Counted from the first letter of the stretch, positions 17,229-26,372 are shown. The stretch: 64,000 bases of DNA from Methylobacterium dankookense (GCF_902141855.1 NZ_CABFVH010000027.1:1-64000); one strand, 5' to 3'. The notes: generated by a model from the letters alone, not told the origin. A program made the numbers and translations.

Positions 17229-17339
17229 TCATACGACCTCCGGGTGATCCCTTCGGGATGGCGGATGTCGCCTTCGCTCAGGCGCCGCGCGGGCTTGGCC
17301 GAGACCGCGTCCGGTCCGATCAACCGGACGCGGTATCAG
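17229..17339 (+). repeat. R1 dispersed repeat, copy a
   Basis: About 111 bases, nearly identical by eye to 27733-27842 (inverted), 46739-46848 and 55353-55516 (inverted). It ends in a perfect 12-bp stem-loop (ACCGCGTCCGGT at 17304-17315 with 17323-17334, loop CCGATCA). It can be translated across its length but shows no start or ribosome site, so I treat it as a non-coding palindromic element. It lies between the rplQ terminator and the receptor promoter. Confidence 0.9.
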
Positions 17340-17558
17340 TGTTATTTTTCGCTCAGAAATTGTAATTCATCGTCGGATCCAAGATACGAGCTTGTAATTA
17401 TTCGAAATCTATCGTGTTGAATTCCTGATACGCTGCCCTGTAAACGCTGGAAATCAGCGTTGTATTCCATCGAATGCCGTTGCCCTGCGCGCATTTCACC
17501 CCCAACCGGTCCACGACGGAGCCGGCGGGATCCGGGGAAAACGCGGAGCACGAGGACG
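17340..17558 (+). promoter_or_regulatory. AT-rich promoter region of the TonB receptor gene
   Basis: The sequence from about 17340 to 17440 is far richer in A and T than anything around it, as expected for a regulated promoter. A perfect 7-bp inverted repeat (AACGCTG at 17443-17449, CAGCGTT at 17455-17461) lies about 100 bases before the receptor start. Iron control through Fur or Irr is likely from the gene type, but I could not find a confident box. Confidence 0.45.
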
Positions 17559-19715
17559 ATGGCGGGACGAGACGGGGTTGCGACGCGGCGCGGGCGGTCC
17601 TGCCGGGCCCGGGCGGCCCTCCTGGGCGGCCTCGCGCCGCTCTGCGCCGCCGGCGCGGCCGCGCAGACCGCCGGCCCCGCGGCGGAGGCCGTGCTCTCGG
17701 AGCTTTCCGTGTCGGGCAGCGGCGAGCGCGCCACCGGCCCGGAGGTCGGCTACCGCGCCTCGCGCTCGGCCACCGCCACCCGCACCGACACGGCCCTGCG
17801 CGACACGCCGCAAACCGTGCAGGTGGTGCCGCGCGAGGTGCTGGAGGACCGGCAGGACATCCGGCTCGCCGACGCGATCACCAATGTGAGCAACGTCCAG
17901 CCCGGCGGCACCATCCAGGGCCGCTCGGATACGTTCGTGATCCGGGGGTTCCGGACGCAGACCTACGCCATCGACGGCGTGCTCCTGAACCAGGCCAACA
18001 ATTTCAACGTCACCCAGCGCGACCTCGCCGACGTGGAGCGCCTCGAGGTGCTGAAGGGCCCGGCCTCGGTGCTCTACGGGCGCGGCGATCCCGGCGGCCT
18101 CGTCAACATCGTGACGCGCCGGCCGACGCTCCAGCCCTCGGGCGAGCTCACGGCCCAGGGCGGCAGCTACGGCTTCGCGCGGCTCCAGGGCACGGTCTCG
18201 GGGACGCTGCCGGGCGTCGAGGGCCTGGCCGGCCGGGTCAGCTTCGCCTCCCAGGACGATCCGACCTTCCGCAATTACGGCGACCGCTCGAACACCCGCA
18301 ACTTCGTGGCGCCGGCCTTCAGCTGGACCCCCTCCCCCGATACCCGCGTCGAGCTCCTGGCCGAGCTGACCCGGCAGGATTCGCAGTACGACGAGGGCCT
18401 GATCGCCCGGAACGGCCGGGTGCCGCTCGACGACATCCGGCGCTTCTACGGCACCACCAATTCCCGCTACTCGGCCGAATCGAATTTCGTGACCCTGCGG
18501 GCCGAGCACGATCTCAGCCCGGAAGTGACGCTGCGCCAGATCGTCAACGTGCAATCCGGCGGGTTCGACGTGTTCGCGGTGCGCTCGACCGGCCTCAACG
18601 CGGCGGGGACGCTGGTGACGCGCCGGGGCTCGGCGGTCGACAACACCTTCTCCGCCGTCGACACCCAGAGCGAGGTGGTCGCCAAGTTCGACCTCCTGGG
18701 CTTCCGGAACACGTTCCTGGCCGGGTTCGAGTACACCCACGGCTTCCGGCGCGCCTATTCCGAGCAGTCGACCTTCTCGTCCACCAGCTTCCTCAACCCG
18801 GTCGCCAGCGGGACCTTCGGCGCCTTCCAGTTCCTGAACGACATCCGGCAGAGGACCGACCTCTACGGCGTCTACCTGCAGGACCAGATCGATCTCGGTG
18901 CCGGGCTCCAGCTCCTGCTCGGCACCCGCATGGATTTCGGCAGCCAGTTCTACTTCAGCCGCAGCGCCACCTCGCGCACCATCCCGCCGGACCAGGAGCT
19001 GTTCGGCTTCTCGCCGCGGGTCGGCCTCGTCTATCGGCCGGTCGAGCCGCTGACGCTCTATGCGAGCTATACGAACTCGTTCAAGCCGCAGACGGACAAC
19101 GTGCTCGGCGCGACGAACCCGCCGCCGGAAACCGGCGTGCAGTACGAGGTCGGCGCCCGCTACGATCTCGTCCCCCAGGCGCTGACCGTGAGCGCCGCCG
19201 CCTTCCGCATCGTCCGCCAGAACGTCTCGGTGAGCGATCCCATCAATACGGGCTTCTCGCTGATCACCGGCGAGCAGCGCTCGGACGGCGTCGAGGTCGA
19301 CATCGCGGGCGAGATCCTGCCCGGCTGGAAGATCATCGGCGGCCTCGGCTATCTCGACGCCAAGGTCACGAAGGACACCACCTTCGCGGTGGGCAACCGC
19401 CTCGCCGGCGTGCCGGAATTCAGCGGCAGCCTCTGGTCGACCTACCAGGTCCAGACCGGCGCGCTGCGCGGCCTCGGCCTCGGCTTCGGCGCGACCTATG
19501 TCGGCAGCCGCTTCGGCGACCTCAACAACAGCTTCAAGGTCGGCGCCTATACTCGTCTCGACGCTGCGATCTTCTACGATTTCGACCGCTTCCGCTTCGC
19601 CGTCAACGCGCGCAACCTCACGGACGCGCGCTACATCGAGCAGCCCTTCAACCCGTTCAACAACCTGCCGGGCGCCCCGTTCACGGTTCTCGCGACCATC
19701 ACCGCGCGGATGTGA
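17559..19715 (+). CDS. TonB-dependent siderophore receptor (FhuA/FpvA type)
   Basis: A 718-residue outer-membrane receptor. From the chosen ATG the protein starts with a basic stretch and a hydrophobic segment ending in AAGAAAQTA, a plausible signal peptide. A TonB-box-like segment (LSELSVSGS) follows, then the plug domain (DTPQTVQVVPREVLEDRQ, FVIRGFRTQTYAIDGVL, EVLKGPASVLYGRGDPGG) and a C-terminal barrel with the expected terminal aromatic pattern. It should import ferric siderophores with TonB-ExbBD energy. GAGCACGAGG precedes this start. No TonB, ABC importer or regulator lies alongside. Confidence 0.93.
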   Translation: MAGRDGVATRRGRSCRARAALLGGLAPLCAAGAAAQTAGPAAEAVLSELSVSGSGERATGPEVGYRASRSATATRTDTALRDTPQTVQVVPREVLEDRQDIRLADAITNVSNVQPGGTIQGRSDTFVIRGFRTQTYAIDGVLLNQANNFNVTQRDLADVERLEVLKGPASVLYGRGDPGGLVNIVTRRPTLQPSGELTAQGGSYGFARLQGTVSGTLPGVEGLAGRVSFASQDDPTFRNYGDRSNTRNFVAPAFSWTPSPDTRVELLAELTRQDSQYDEGLIARNGRVPLDDIRRFYGTTNSRYSAESNFVTLRAEHDLSPEVTLRQIVNVQSGGFDVFAVRSTGLNAAGTLVTRRGSAVDNTFSAVDTQSEVVAKFDLLGFRNTFLAGFEYTHGFRRAYSEQSTFSSTSFLNPVASGTFGAFQFLNDIRQRTDLYGVYLQDQIDLGAGLQLLLGTRMDFGSQFYFSRSATSRTIPPDQELFGFSPRVGLVYRPVEPLTLYASYTNSFKPQTDNVLGATNPPPETGVQYEVGARYDLVPQALTVSAAAFRIVRQNVSVSDPINTGFSLITGEQRSDGVEVDIAGEILPGWKIIGGLGYLDAKVTKDTTFAVGNRLAGVPEFSGSLWSTYQVQTGALRGLGLGFGATYVGSRFGDLNNSFKVGAYTRLDAAIFYDFDRFRFAVNARNLTDARYIEQPFNPFNNLPGAPFTVLATITARM

Positions 19716-19755
19716 GGGGGAGGGCGTCGAGGTCCGCGGGACCCGCGACGATCTC

Positions 19756-19780
19756 CTCTCCCCGCATGCGGGGGGAGGGA
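19756..19780 (+). repeat. REP-like palindrome
   Basis: CTCCCC and GGGGAG arms around GCATGC, of the CCCTCTCCC-type family also seen at 46676-46697, 62192-62213 and 62307-62328. It lies between the convergent receptor and cckA genes and may terminate both. Confidence 0.5.
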
Positions 19781-19812
19781 TGCATGCGCGATCCGCTCTC
19801 CTGAAAGGGCCC

Positions 19813-22575
19813 CTACCCCGCCATGGTCTTCTTCACCGTCTCCACGAGCTGCTTCAGGCTGAAGGGCTTGGGCAGGAAGTTGAAGGCCTCGCCCTCGGGC
19901 AGGTTCTTGCGGAAGGCGTCCTCGGCATAGCCGGAGACGAAGATCACCTTCAGCTCGGGCAGATGCTTGCGCACCTCGCGCAGCAGGGTCGGGCCGTCCA
20001 TCTCCGGCATCACCACGTCGGAGACGATGAGATCGATGGTGTGCTCGCCCGACCGCACGATCTGCAGGGCCTCGATGCCGGAGGCGGCCTCCAGCACCGT
20101 GTAGCCGCGAGCCGAGAGCGCGCGGCTGTTGACGGCGCGGACCGGGTCCTCGTCCTCCACGAGCAGGATGGTGCCCTGCCCCGTATGGTCCGCCGAGGGC
20201 TTTCGCGCGGCGGGCTTCGGGGCCTCCGGCGCGCCGGCCGCCTTCGGCACGGCCGTGGACTGCCCCTTGGCCGGCCCTGCGGGCTCGGCGGGGAGGCTCG
20301 CGGGCAGGCCGGCCGCCGCGACGCGCGGCAGGGCCGGCTCGGCCTCGGCCTCGACCTCCGGCTCGGGGATGTGGCGCGGCAGGTAGATGCGGAAGGCGGT
20401 GCCCTCGCCGACCTTCGACTGCACGTCGATGGTGCCGCCCGACTGCTTGACGATGCCGAACACCGTCGAGAGGCCGAGGCCGGTGCCCTTGCCGATATCC
20501 TTCGTGGTGAAGAACGGCTCGAAGATCTTCTCCATGATCTCGGGCGGGATGCCCTCGCCCGTGTCGGAGACCTCGATCAGCACGTGGTCGCCGGCCGGCG
20601 CGCCGCCGCGCCCATCCTCCGCCGCGGCCTCGCCGGGATCGGGCATGTTGGCGGTGCGGATCAGGAGCTTGCCGCCGCCCGGCATGGCGTCGCGGGCATT
20701 GACCGCGAGATTCACGATGACCTGCTCGAACTGGTTCACGTCGGCCTTGACCGGCCAGACGTCGCGCCCGTGCTTCAGCTCGAGCCCGACCCGCTCGCCC
20801 AGCAGCCGCTTCAGCAGCAGCGTCAGCTCGGAGAGCGACTCGCCGACATTCATCACCTCCGGCCGCAGGGTCTGGCGGCGCGAGAAGGCCAGCAGCTGCC
20901 GCACGAGCCCGGCGGCCCGGTTGGCGTTCTGCTTGATCTGCATGATGTCCTGGAAGGCCGGATCGGTCGGCTTGTGGCTCGCCAGCAGCAAGTCCGAATA
21001 GCCGATGATCGCCTGGAGGACGTTGTTGAAGTCGTGCGCGATGCCGCCGGCGAGCTGGCCGACCGCGTTCATCTTCTGCGCCTGGGCGACCTGCTGCTCC
21101 AGCTGGCGCTGGGCGGTGGTGTCGAGGGCGTAGAGGATGACCGATTCGCGCTCCTCGTCGAGGGCCTCGCCGGCGCTGCCCGCCGGGATCAGCCAGACCC
21201 GGGCCGAGCGGCTGCCGGCCCCGGAGAGCGAGATCTCGATCGGCGCCACCTCGGTGAGCCCGCTCGCCGCCTTGGCGAGGGCGGCGTCGAGCCCGTCGCG
21301 GTCGGCGACCGAATCCACGATGTTCGGCTCCTCCGCGGCGTCGGTCCCGTCCTCCACCGCGTGCCGGGGCATGGTGCCGAACAGGCGCGCGAAGGAGGCA
21401 TTGGCCCGGGCGATGCGCCCGCGCCGGTCGAGCGTCGCGATGGCGATGGGCGAGGTGTTGAGGAAGCGGGCGAGGCGCACCTCGGCGGCGCGCTGCGGCT
21501 CGTCGAACTCGGCCCCCGCCGAGCGGTTGATCACGAAGGTGCGCGAGGCGCCGGGCTTGCCGTCCTTGCCGAAGGCGATGCGGTGGTAGAGCCGGGCCGG
21601 CAGCGGGTGGCCGTTGCGGCGGCGCAGGTCCAGGTCGATGCGGTCGGTGCGGACCTCGCCGGGCAGGCCGTGGCTGCGGGTCAGCACCTCGGCGCCCGGC
21701 GCGATGGCGTCGAGATGCGGGCCGCCCGAGCCGACGGTGGCGAGGTCGTAGCCGAGCCAGGCCGCCAGCGTCGCGTTCATGTAGACGATCGCCCCCTGCG
21801 GATCGATCGAGAGGAAGCCCGCGGGCGCGTGGTCGAGATAGTCGATCGCGTGCTGGAGCTCCTGGAACACGTTCTCCTGGCGCTCGCGCTCGGCGGTGAT
21901 GTCGGAGACCGTCCAGAGGCTGGCCGAGCGGCCGGGGCGCGGCAGCGGGCGCACGTGGATGCGGTACCACGCGAAATCGCGCCCGGGGGCCGTGCCGCCG
22001 GAGCCGCCACCCTGGGCGCTCCCTTGCGCATTCCCCTGGACGCCGCCTTGGACGCCGCCTTGAATGCCACCTTGCGGCGGCGGCGACATCCGGATCTCCT
22101 CGGCATGGCTGCGCCCGTCGCGGGAGGCCTGCGAGAGCCGGTAGATCGCCTCCGAGACCTCGGGCGAGCCGACGAAGACCCGCTCCACCGAGCGCAGGTT
22201 CGAGAAGCTGTCGCCGCCGGCCACCTGCAGATAGGCCTCGTTGGCGTAGATCAGGCGCCCGCCCTCCTCCACCACCAGGGCGGCGTCGGGCGAGCCGTCG
22301 ACGACGGCCTTGGTGATGTCGTCGCGCGCGCCCTGCCCCGCGAGCTGGATCGCCCCGATCGCCAGGGCGAACAGGAAGAACACGCCGGCCATGGCCAGCA
22401 GCGCCAGGAGCCAGACGATGAGCGATTGCGCCTGCTCGTTCGCCACGAAGGACAGGCCGATCGCGGCGCCGACGAGGAGGCCGGCCAGGACGAGCAGCAG
22501 CCCGACCCGGCCCGGTCGCTCGGACCGGTCGATCGAGCCCGGCACGGGCGTCGTGGGTCCTGACAACTCGGCCAT
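19813..22575 (-). CDS. cckA: Cell-cycle hybrid histidine kinase CckA
   Basis: The 920-residue product has two membrane segments (about residues 23-72), PAS domains, a HisKA domain with H514 in GGIAHDFNNVLQAIIGYSDL, an HATPase domain (NLAVNARDAMPGGGKLLI, GKGTGLGLSTVFGIVKQSGG) and a C-terminal receiver with D853 in LIVSDVVMPEMDG. This order and the HisKA sequence match CckA, the essential alphaproteobacterial kinase/phosphatase that feeds ChpT and then CtrA and CpdR. A six-unit QGGx repeat interrupts the first PAS region (residues 168-191). The ATG at 22575 is chosen over a GTG one codon upstream. It lies just downstream of flhB. Confidence 0.92.
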   Translation of the reverse strand: MAELSGPTTPVPGSIDRSERPGRVGLLLVLAGLLVGAAIGLSFVANEQAQSLIVWLLALLAMAGVFFLFALAIGAIQLAGQGARDDITKAVVDGSPDAALVVEEGGRLIYANEAYLQVAGGDSFSNLRSVERVFVGSPEVSEAIYRLSQASRDGRSHAEEIRMSPPPQGGIQGGVQGGVQGNAQGSAQGGGSGGTAPGRDFAWYRIHVRPLPRPGRSASLWTVSDITAERERQENVFQELQHAIDYLDHAPAGFLSIDPQGAIVYMNATLAAWLGYDLATVGSGGPHLDAIAPGAEVLTRSHGLPGEVRTDRIDLDLRRRNGHPLPARLYHRIAFGKDGKPGASRTFVINRSAGAEFDEPQRAAEVRLARFLNTSPIAIATLDRRGRIARANASFARLFGTMPRHAVEDGTDAAEEPNIVDSVADRDGLDAALAKAASGLTEVAPIEISLSGAGSRSARVWLIPAGSAGEALDEERESVILYALDTTAQRQLEQQVAQAQKMNAVGQLAGGIAHDFNNVLQAIIGYSDLLLASHKPTDPAFQDIMQIKQNANRAAGLVRQLLAFSRRQTLRPEVMNVGESLSELTLLLKRLLGERVGLELKHGRDVWPVKADVNQFEQVIVNLAVNARDAMPGGGKLLIRTANMPDPGEAAAEDGRGGAPAGDHVLIEVSDTGEGIPPEIMEKIFEPFFTTKDIGKGTGLGLSTVFGIVKQSGGTIDVQSKVGEGTAFRIYLPRHIPEPEVEAEAEPALPRVAAAGLPASLPAEPAGPAKGQSTAVPKAAGAPEAPKPAARKPSADHTGQGTILLVEDEDPVRAVNSRALSARGYTVLEAASGIEALQIVRSGEHTIDLIVSDVVMPEMDGPTLLREVRKHLPELKVIFVSGYAEDAFRKNLPEGEAFNFLPKPFSLKQLVETVKKTMAG
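22003..22074 (-). repeat. 12-bp minisatellite inside cckA
   Basis: Six consecutive 12-base units encode QGGI, QGGV, QGGV, QGNA, QGSA and QGGG. Two units (22051-22062 and 22039-22050) are identical. Unit number could change by slippage without shifting the frame. Confidence 0.85.
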
Positions 22576-22766
22576 CACGGTTCAATCCAGCGCCAAAGCA
22601 TCATGCGCGGAAGCCCGCCGCCCATGATGCGCCCTCGAAGGACCGGTTCTGGCAGCCCAAGCCCTTCAGATCGGTTAGGCTTGCGTCCGAAAGACGGCAA
22701 GGGCCAAACGGTTGCGGCCGCCTGCTGATGTCGCGCCCCAGGCGTTCCGGCACGGCGCGGGCCTCC

Positions 22767-23834
22767 TCAGGCCGCCCGGCGGCGCGTGCGCAGGACGAAG
22801 CCGATCACCTCGGCCACCGCCCGGTAATGCTCGGCGGGGATCTCCTGGTCGATCTCCACGGTGGCGTGCAGCGCGCGGGCGAGCGGCGGGTTCTCCAGCA
22901 CCGGCACCTCGTGCTCGGCCGCGACCTTGCGGATGCGCAGGGCGAGCGCGTCGACGCCCTTGGCGACGCAGACCGGCGCGGCCATGCCGGCCTCGTAGCG
23001 CAGGGCCACCGCGTAGTGGGTCGGATTGGTGACCACGACGGTGGCCTTCGGCACGGCGGCCATCATGCGCTTCTTCACCCGGGCCATGCGGAGCTGCTTC
23101 ATGCGGCCCTTCACCTCCGGGTTGCCGTCCGATTCCTTCATCTCCTGCTTCATCTCCTCCTTCGACATGCGCAGGCGCGCACGCCAGCGGAAGCGCTGGT
23201 AGAGGGCGTCGGCGATCGTGATCGCGAGATGCACGGCGAGCACGGCGGCGAGCAGCTTGAGGCTGAGCCCCAGGATCGCGGGGAGGCAGGCGGCGGGATC
23301 GAGCCGGGCGAAGACCTCCAGGCGGTCGCGGTCGTTCCAGAGCAGGGTGCCCACCACGACGCCGACCACGGCCATCTTGGCGAGCCCCTTGCCGAACTGC
23401 ACCAGCGCCTCGACCCCGAAGATGCGCTTGATGCCGGTCATCGGCGAGACGCGCTCGAACTTGAAGCCGAGGGATTCGGTGCTGAACACGACCGGATGCT
23501 GCAGGAAGCCGGCGGCGAGCCCGGCCGCGACGGCGAGCCCGGCGGGGATGGCGAGCGCCTGGAACAGCAGCCACACGGCGCGGGCCGCGACCCGCGCCAT
23601 CGAGCCGGCATCGTCCGGCACGGCGTGGGCGTTCATCAGGAAGCCGCGCATCTCGGCGGTCAGCATGGTCGCGATGCCGGGCCCCGCCAGCATCAGCCCG
23701 AGGGTGAAGGCGCCGAGCGCCGCGAAGGTGTTGATCTCGACGCTGTTGGCGACGTCGCCGCTCTCGATCGCCCGGTCGAGGCGCCGCTGGGTCGGCTCTT
23801 CGGTCTTGTCCTCCTGCTCCGCGCCCTCAGCCAT
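22767..23834 (-). CDS. flhB: Flagellar type III export protein FlhB
   Basis: A 355-residue inner-membrane component of the flagellar export gate. It starts MAEGAEQEDKTEEPTQRRLD, has four hydrophobic segments, and carries the autocleavage motif N270-P271-T-H in VVVTNPTHYAVALRYEAG, which controls the switch from hook to filament export. It overlaps no neighbour: 24 bases separate it from fliR upstream, and cckA lies 191 bases downstream. Confidence 0.97.
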   Translation of the reverse strand: MAEGAEQEDKTEEPTQRRLDRAIESGDVANSVEINTFAALGAFTLGLMLAGPGIATMLTAEMRGFLMNAHAVPDDAGSMARVAARAVWLLFQALAIPAGLAVAAGLAAGFLQHPVVFSTESLGFKFERVSPMTGIKRIFGVEALVQFGKGLAKMAVVGVVVGTLLWNDRDRLEVFARLDPAACLPAILGLSLKLLAAVLAVHLAITIADALYQRFRWRARLRMSKEEMKQEMKESDGNPEVKGRMKQLRMARVKKRMMAAVPKATVVVTNPTHYAVALRYEAGMAAPVCVAKGVDALALRIRKVAAEHEVPVLENPPLARALHATVEIDQEIPAEHYRAVAEVIGFVLRTRRRAA

Positions 23835-23858
23835 GGAGGCCTCCGGGGGCGCGGAGGG

Positions 23859-24632
23859 TCAGCGTCCGGCCATCGCGGCGAGGTAGCGGGCCATGTCGTC
23901 GAGGAAGACGGTCATGATCACGCCGAGCACGCCGGCGAAGATCAGCATGCCGATCAGCACCGAGGCCGGCACGGCGAGGAAGAAGACCTGGATCTGCGGC
24001 ATCATCCGCGAGAGGACGCCGAGGCCGAGGTTGAACAGGATGCCGAAGGCGATGAAGGGCGCGGCGATCTGCACCGCCAGCGTGAAGCCCCGGGCGATCG
24101 CCCTGAGGGCGAGCTTGGCCGCCTCGCCGAAGCCCGGCACACCGTCCGGCGGCAGCAGGCGGTAGCTCTGCCCGATCCCGTCCAGGGCGATGTGATGCAG
24201 GTCGGTGGCGAGGATCAGGGTGATGCCGAGCAAGGCCAGGAAGGTGCCGAGCGCCGCCTGCTGGCCGCCCATCGCCGGGTCGACGGTCATGGCGTAGGAC
24301 AGGCCGAGCTGCTGCGAGGCGATCAGACCCGCCGTCTGCAGGGCGGCGAGCACCATGCGCACGCTGAGCCCCAAGATCAGCCCGATCAGGGTCTCGCCGA
24401 ACAGGAGCCCGATCAGCCGCGGGCCCGCCAGCGCCTCGCCCGCGCCGAGCAGCGGGCGCACGGTCGGGAACAGGACGAGGGCGACGAGCAGCGCGAAGGC
24501 GAGGCGCAGGCGCGGCGAGACCGTCTGCTCGCCGATCCCCGGCATCAGCATGATCAGCGTGCCGACGCGGGCGAAGGTGAGCAGGAAGGCCGCCGCGATG
24601 CCCGGCGCGAATCCTGGCAGCAGCAGGGTCAT
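23859..24632 (-). CDS. fliR: Flagellar export gate protein FliR
   Basis: A 257-residue, strongly hydrophobic protein with six or so membrane segments, starting MTLLLPGFAPGIAAAFLLTF. FliR with FliP and FliQ forms the export channel. Its position between fliQ and flhB supports the call. The start ATG at 24632 is the first in frame after the fliQ gene. Confidence 0.95.
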   Translation of the reverse strand: MTLLLPGFAPGIAAAFLLTFARVGTLIMLMPGIGEQTVSPRLRLAFALLVALVLFPTVRPLLGAGEALAGPRLIGLLFGETLIGLILGLSVRMVLAALQTAGLIASQQLGLSYAMTVDPAMGGQQAALGTFLALLGITLILATDLHHIALDGIGQSYRLLPPDGVPGFGEAAKLALRAIARGFTLAVQIAAPFIAFGILFNLGLGVLSRMMPQIQVFFLAVPASVLIGMLIFAGVLGVIMTVFLDDMARYLAAMAGR

Positions 24633-24680
24633 GCGACCGCTTATGGCACGGCGCGCGGGGCGCCGTCCTGGCCGCCGGCA

Positions 24681-24947
24681 TCACCCGCCCGCCGCGATGC
24701 GGGCGGCGATGCGCACCATGTAGCCGGCCATCGCGTCGCCCATGAAGGGCAGCATCAGCAGCAGGGCGGCGAAGACCGCGACGATCTTCGGCACGTAGAT
24801 CAGCGTCTGCTCCTGGATCTGGGTCAGCGCCTGGACCAGCGAGACCACGAGGCCGACGGCGAGCGCCACCAGCATCAGGGGCCCGGCGACCTTCAGGAAC
24901 ACGAAGATCCCGTCGCGGGCGACGTCGAGGATGGCGAGGCCGGTCAT
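24681..24947 (-). CDS. fliQ: Flagellar export gate protein FliQ
   Basis: An 88-residue protein with two membrane segments and the FliQ core LVVSLVQALTQIQEQTLIYV and PKIVAVFAALLLMLPFMG. FliQ forms part of the FliPQR channel. Standard length. A repeat-filled 142-base gap separates it from fliE. Confidence 0.95.
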   Translation of the reverse strand: MTGLAILDVARDGIFVFLKVAGPLMLVALAVGLVVSLVQALTQIQEQTLIYVPKIVAVFAALLLMLPFMGDAMAGYMVRIAARIAAGG

Positions 24948-24984
24948 GATGCCTGCGAAATTCTGGAAGGGCTGAGCCTCGATC

Positions 24985-25079
24985 GCCGCGCGGGAGCCCC
25001 CTCCCGCGCGGCGAACAGCGCGACTGCGCGTCGGCGCCCATGCGCCGGATCGCGGAGGTTTCGGCCACGAAACCTCCGC
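24985..25079 (-). repeat. R2 element: hairpin, 32-base core, hairpin
   Basis: A 12-bp perfect hairpin (24985-25012) is followed by a core at 25017-25048 and a second 12-bp hairpin (GCGGAGGTTTCG at 25052-25063 with 25068-25079). The 32-base core is an exact inverted copy of 36988-37019. The flanking hairpins differ in sequence between copies but keep the same architecture. It fills the fliE-fliQ gap. Confidence 0.85.
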
Positions 25080-25089
25080 ACGGGGTGGA

Positions 25090-25404
25090 TCAGATCTGCA
25101 TGCGCATGATCTCCTCGTAGGCGGAGATCATGCGGTCGCGCACCGCCACCATGGTCTGCAGGGCGGTCTCGCTCTCGGCCACCGCGGTGACCACGTCGAC
25201 CACGTTCGCCTTGCCCGTGGCCACGGCGGCGGCCTGCATGTCGGCCCGGCGGCCGGCCTCGCCGACGGTCTCGACCGCCTGGCCGAGGAGGCGGGTGAAG
25301 TCGCCGCCCGCCGATTGCGTCGGCTGGACCTTGGGGGCGCCCTTCAGCGCCCCGATGTTCTGGACCGCCGCGTAGGCGCCCGCCGCGAAGTTGCTGCTCG
25401 CCAT
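25090..25404 (-). CDS. fliE: Flagellar hook-basal body protein FliE
   Basis: A 104-residue FliE with the C-terminal signature ESETALQTMVAVRDRMISAY and EEIMRMQI. FliE links the MS ring to the rod and is the first axial substrate exported. It follows flgC by a few bases, the normal order flgB-flgC-fliE. Confidence 0.96.
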   Translation of the reverse strand: MASSNFAAGAYAAVQNIGALKGAPKVQPTQSAGGDFTRLLGQAVETVGEAGRRADMQAAAVATGKANVVDVVTAVAESETALQTMVAVRDRMISAYEEIMRMQI

Positions 25405-25410
25405 GACCGC

Positions 25411-25818
25411 CTACTTCAGGATCTCGAGGGTGCGGCTGATCATCCGGCGGGTGGCCGTGACCATGTTGAGGTTCGCCTCGTAGGAGCGCTGGGCCTCGCG
25501 CATGTCCATGTTCTCGATGAGGGCGTTGACGTTGGGCATGCGCACCTCGCCCTTGTCGTTGGCGGCGGGGTTGCCGGGGTCGTACTTCGTGCGGAAGGGT
25601 CCGGCGTCGCGCCGGACGCGGCCGGCCTCGACGAGGCTCGCCCCGGTGTCGCGGTCGAGATGGCTCGTGAAGGTCGGGATCTTGCGGCGGTAGGGCTCGG
25701 CCGTGGCGCTCTGGGGCGCGGAATCGGCGTTGGCGATGTTCTCGGCGATGATGCGCATGCGGCCGGACTGGGCCTTGAGCCCCGAGGCGGCGATGGTCAG
25801 GGTCTTGTCGAAATCCAC
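25411..25818 (-). CDS. flgC: Flagellar proximal rod protein FlgC
   Basis: A 135-residue rod protein. The N-terminal ASGLKAQSGRMRIIAENIAN and C-terminal AQRSYEANLNMVTATRRMIS are the heptad-like ends shared by axial flagellar proteins. Exported by the flagellar type III system and assembled in the periplasmic rod. It lies between flgB and fliE on the same strand. Confidence 0.96.
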   Translation of the reverse strand: MDFDKTLTIAASGLKAQSGRMRIIAENIANADSAPQSATAEPYRRKIPTFTSHLDRDTGASLVEAGRVRRDAGPFRTKYDPGNPAANDKGEVRMPNVNALIENMDMREAQRSYEANLNMVTATRRMISRTLEILK

Positions 25819-25845
25819 GGCTCAAGGCTCCTTCGTCGCGGGCCC

Positions 25846-26247
25846 TCAGCGCTTGCCGATGGCGATCTTCAGGGTGTCGAGGCTCTTCTGGTAGAGCGAG
25901 GCGGCGAGCTGGTAGTCCGACTGGTTGTCGCCGGCCTTCATCATCTCCTCTTCGAGGTTCACCCCGTTGCCGCTCGGGCGGACCTCGAACCCCTTGAAGC
26001 GCTTCGCATCGGCGCCGGGCCCGTCCGCGCCCGCCGGCACGATGTGGCCCGAGGCGGTCGCGGCGAGGCCGACGCCCGCCTTCGCCGCCGTGCCGTCCGC
26101 GCCGAAGCTGAGCGCCGCGAGGTCGCGCGGGCGGAAGCCCGGCATGTCGGCATTGGCGACGTTCTCGGCGATGAGCTGCTGGCGCGCCTGCGACCACTGC
26201 ATCCGCGTGCGCAGCATCGAGAGGAGCGGCAGGTCGGTGATGGCCAC
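25846..26247 (-). CDS. flgB: Flagellar proximal rod protein FlgB
   Basis: A 133-residue rod protein starting MAITDLPLLSMLRTRMQWSQ with the axial signature LIAENVANADMPGFRPRDL. First gene of the minus-strand flagellar run flgB-flgC-fliE-fliQ-fliR-flhB. Two CtrA-type boxes lie upstream, 80 and 126 bases before its ATG. Confidence 0.95.
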   Translation of the reverse strand: MAITDLPLLSMLRTRMQWSQARQQLIAENVANADMPGFRPRDLAALSFGADGTAAKAGVGLAATASGHIVPAGADGPGADAKRFKGFEVRPSGNGVNLEEEMMKAGDNQSDYQLAASLYQKSLDTLKIAIGKR

Positions 26248-26326
26248 GGGCGGCGCCCTCCGGGCGGATCCCGGGACGGGGCGTCCCGGGCGGCGGCCCG
26301 ATGGGCAAAATCTGCCGGGTACAGGG

Positions 26327-26341
26327 TTAACGCGCGGTTAA
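26327..26341 (-). promoter_or_regulatory. CtrA-type box 1
   Basis: TTAA-N7-TTAA, read on the minus strand as TTAA CCGCGCG TTAAC, a full match to the TTAA-N7-TTAAC consensus of the CtrA response regulator. It lies between divergent flagellar genes flgB and fliO-like. Confidence 0.75.
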
Positions 26342-26372
26342 GCATCCGCGCCGGCCGATCCGCGGTAAGCTG

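Noticed and set aside
17220..17420. Small frame VIPSGWRMSPSLRRRAGLAE in R1 copy a
   Set aside because: The same peptide occurs in the other R1 copies because of the repeat; no ribosome site is present. Treated as non-coding.
19498..22563. A 1021-codon plus-strand open frame over cckA
   Set aside because: Antisense to cckA, which has full kinase domains. The frame has no ribosome site or domain.
25090..26247. Long plus-strand frames across flgB, flgC and fliE
   Set aside because: Antisense to three well-recognised axial protein genes with proper order and spacing.
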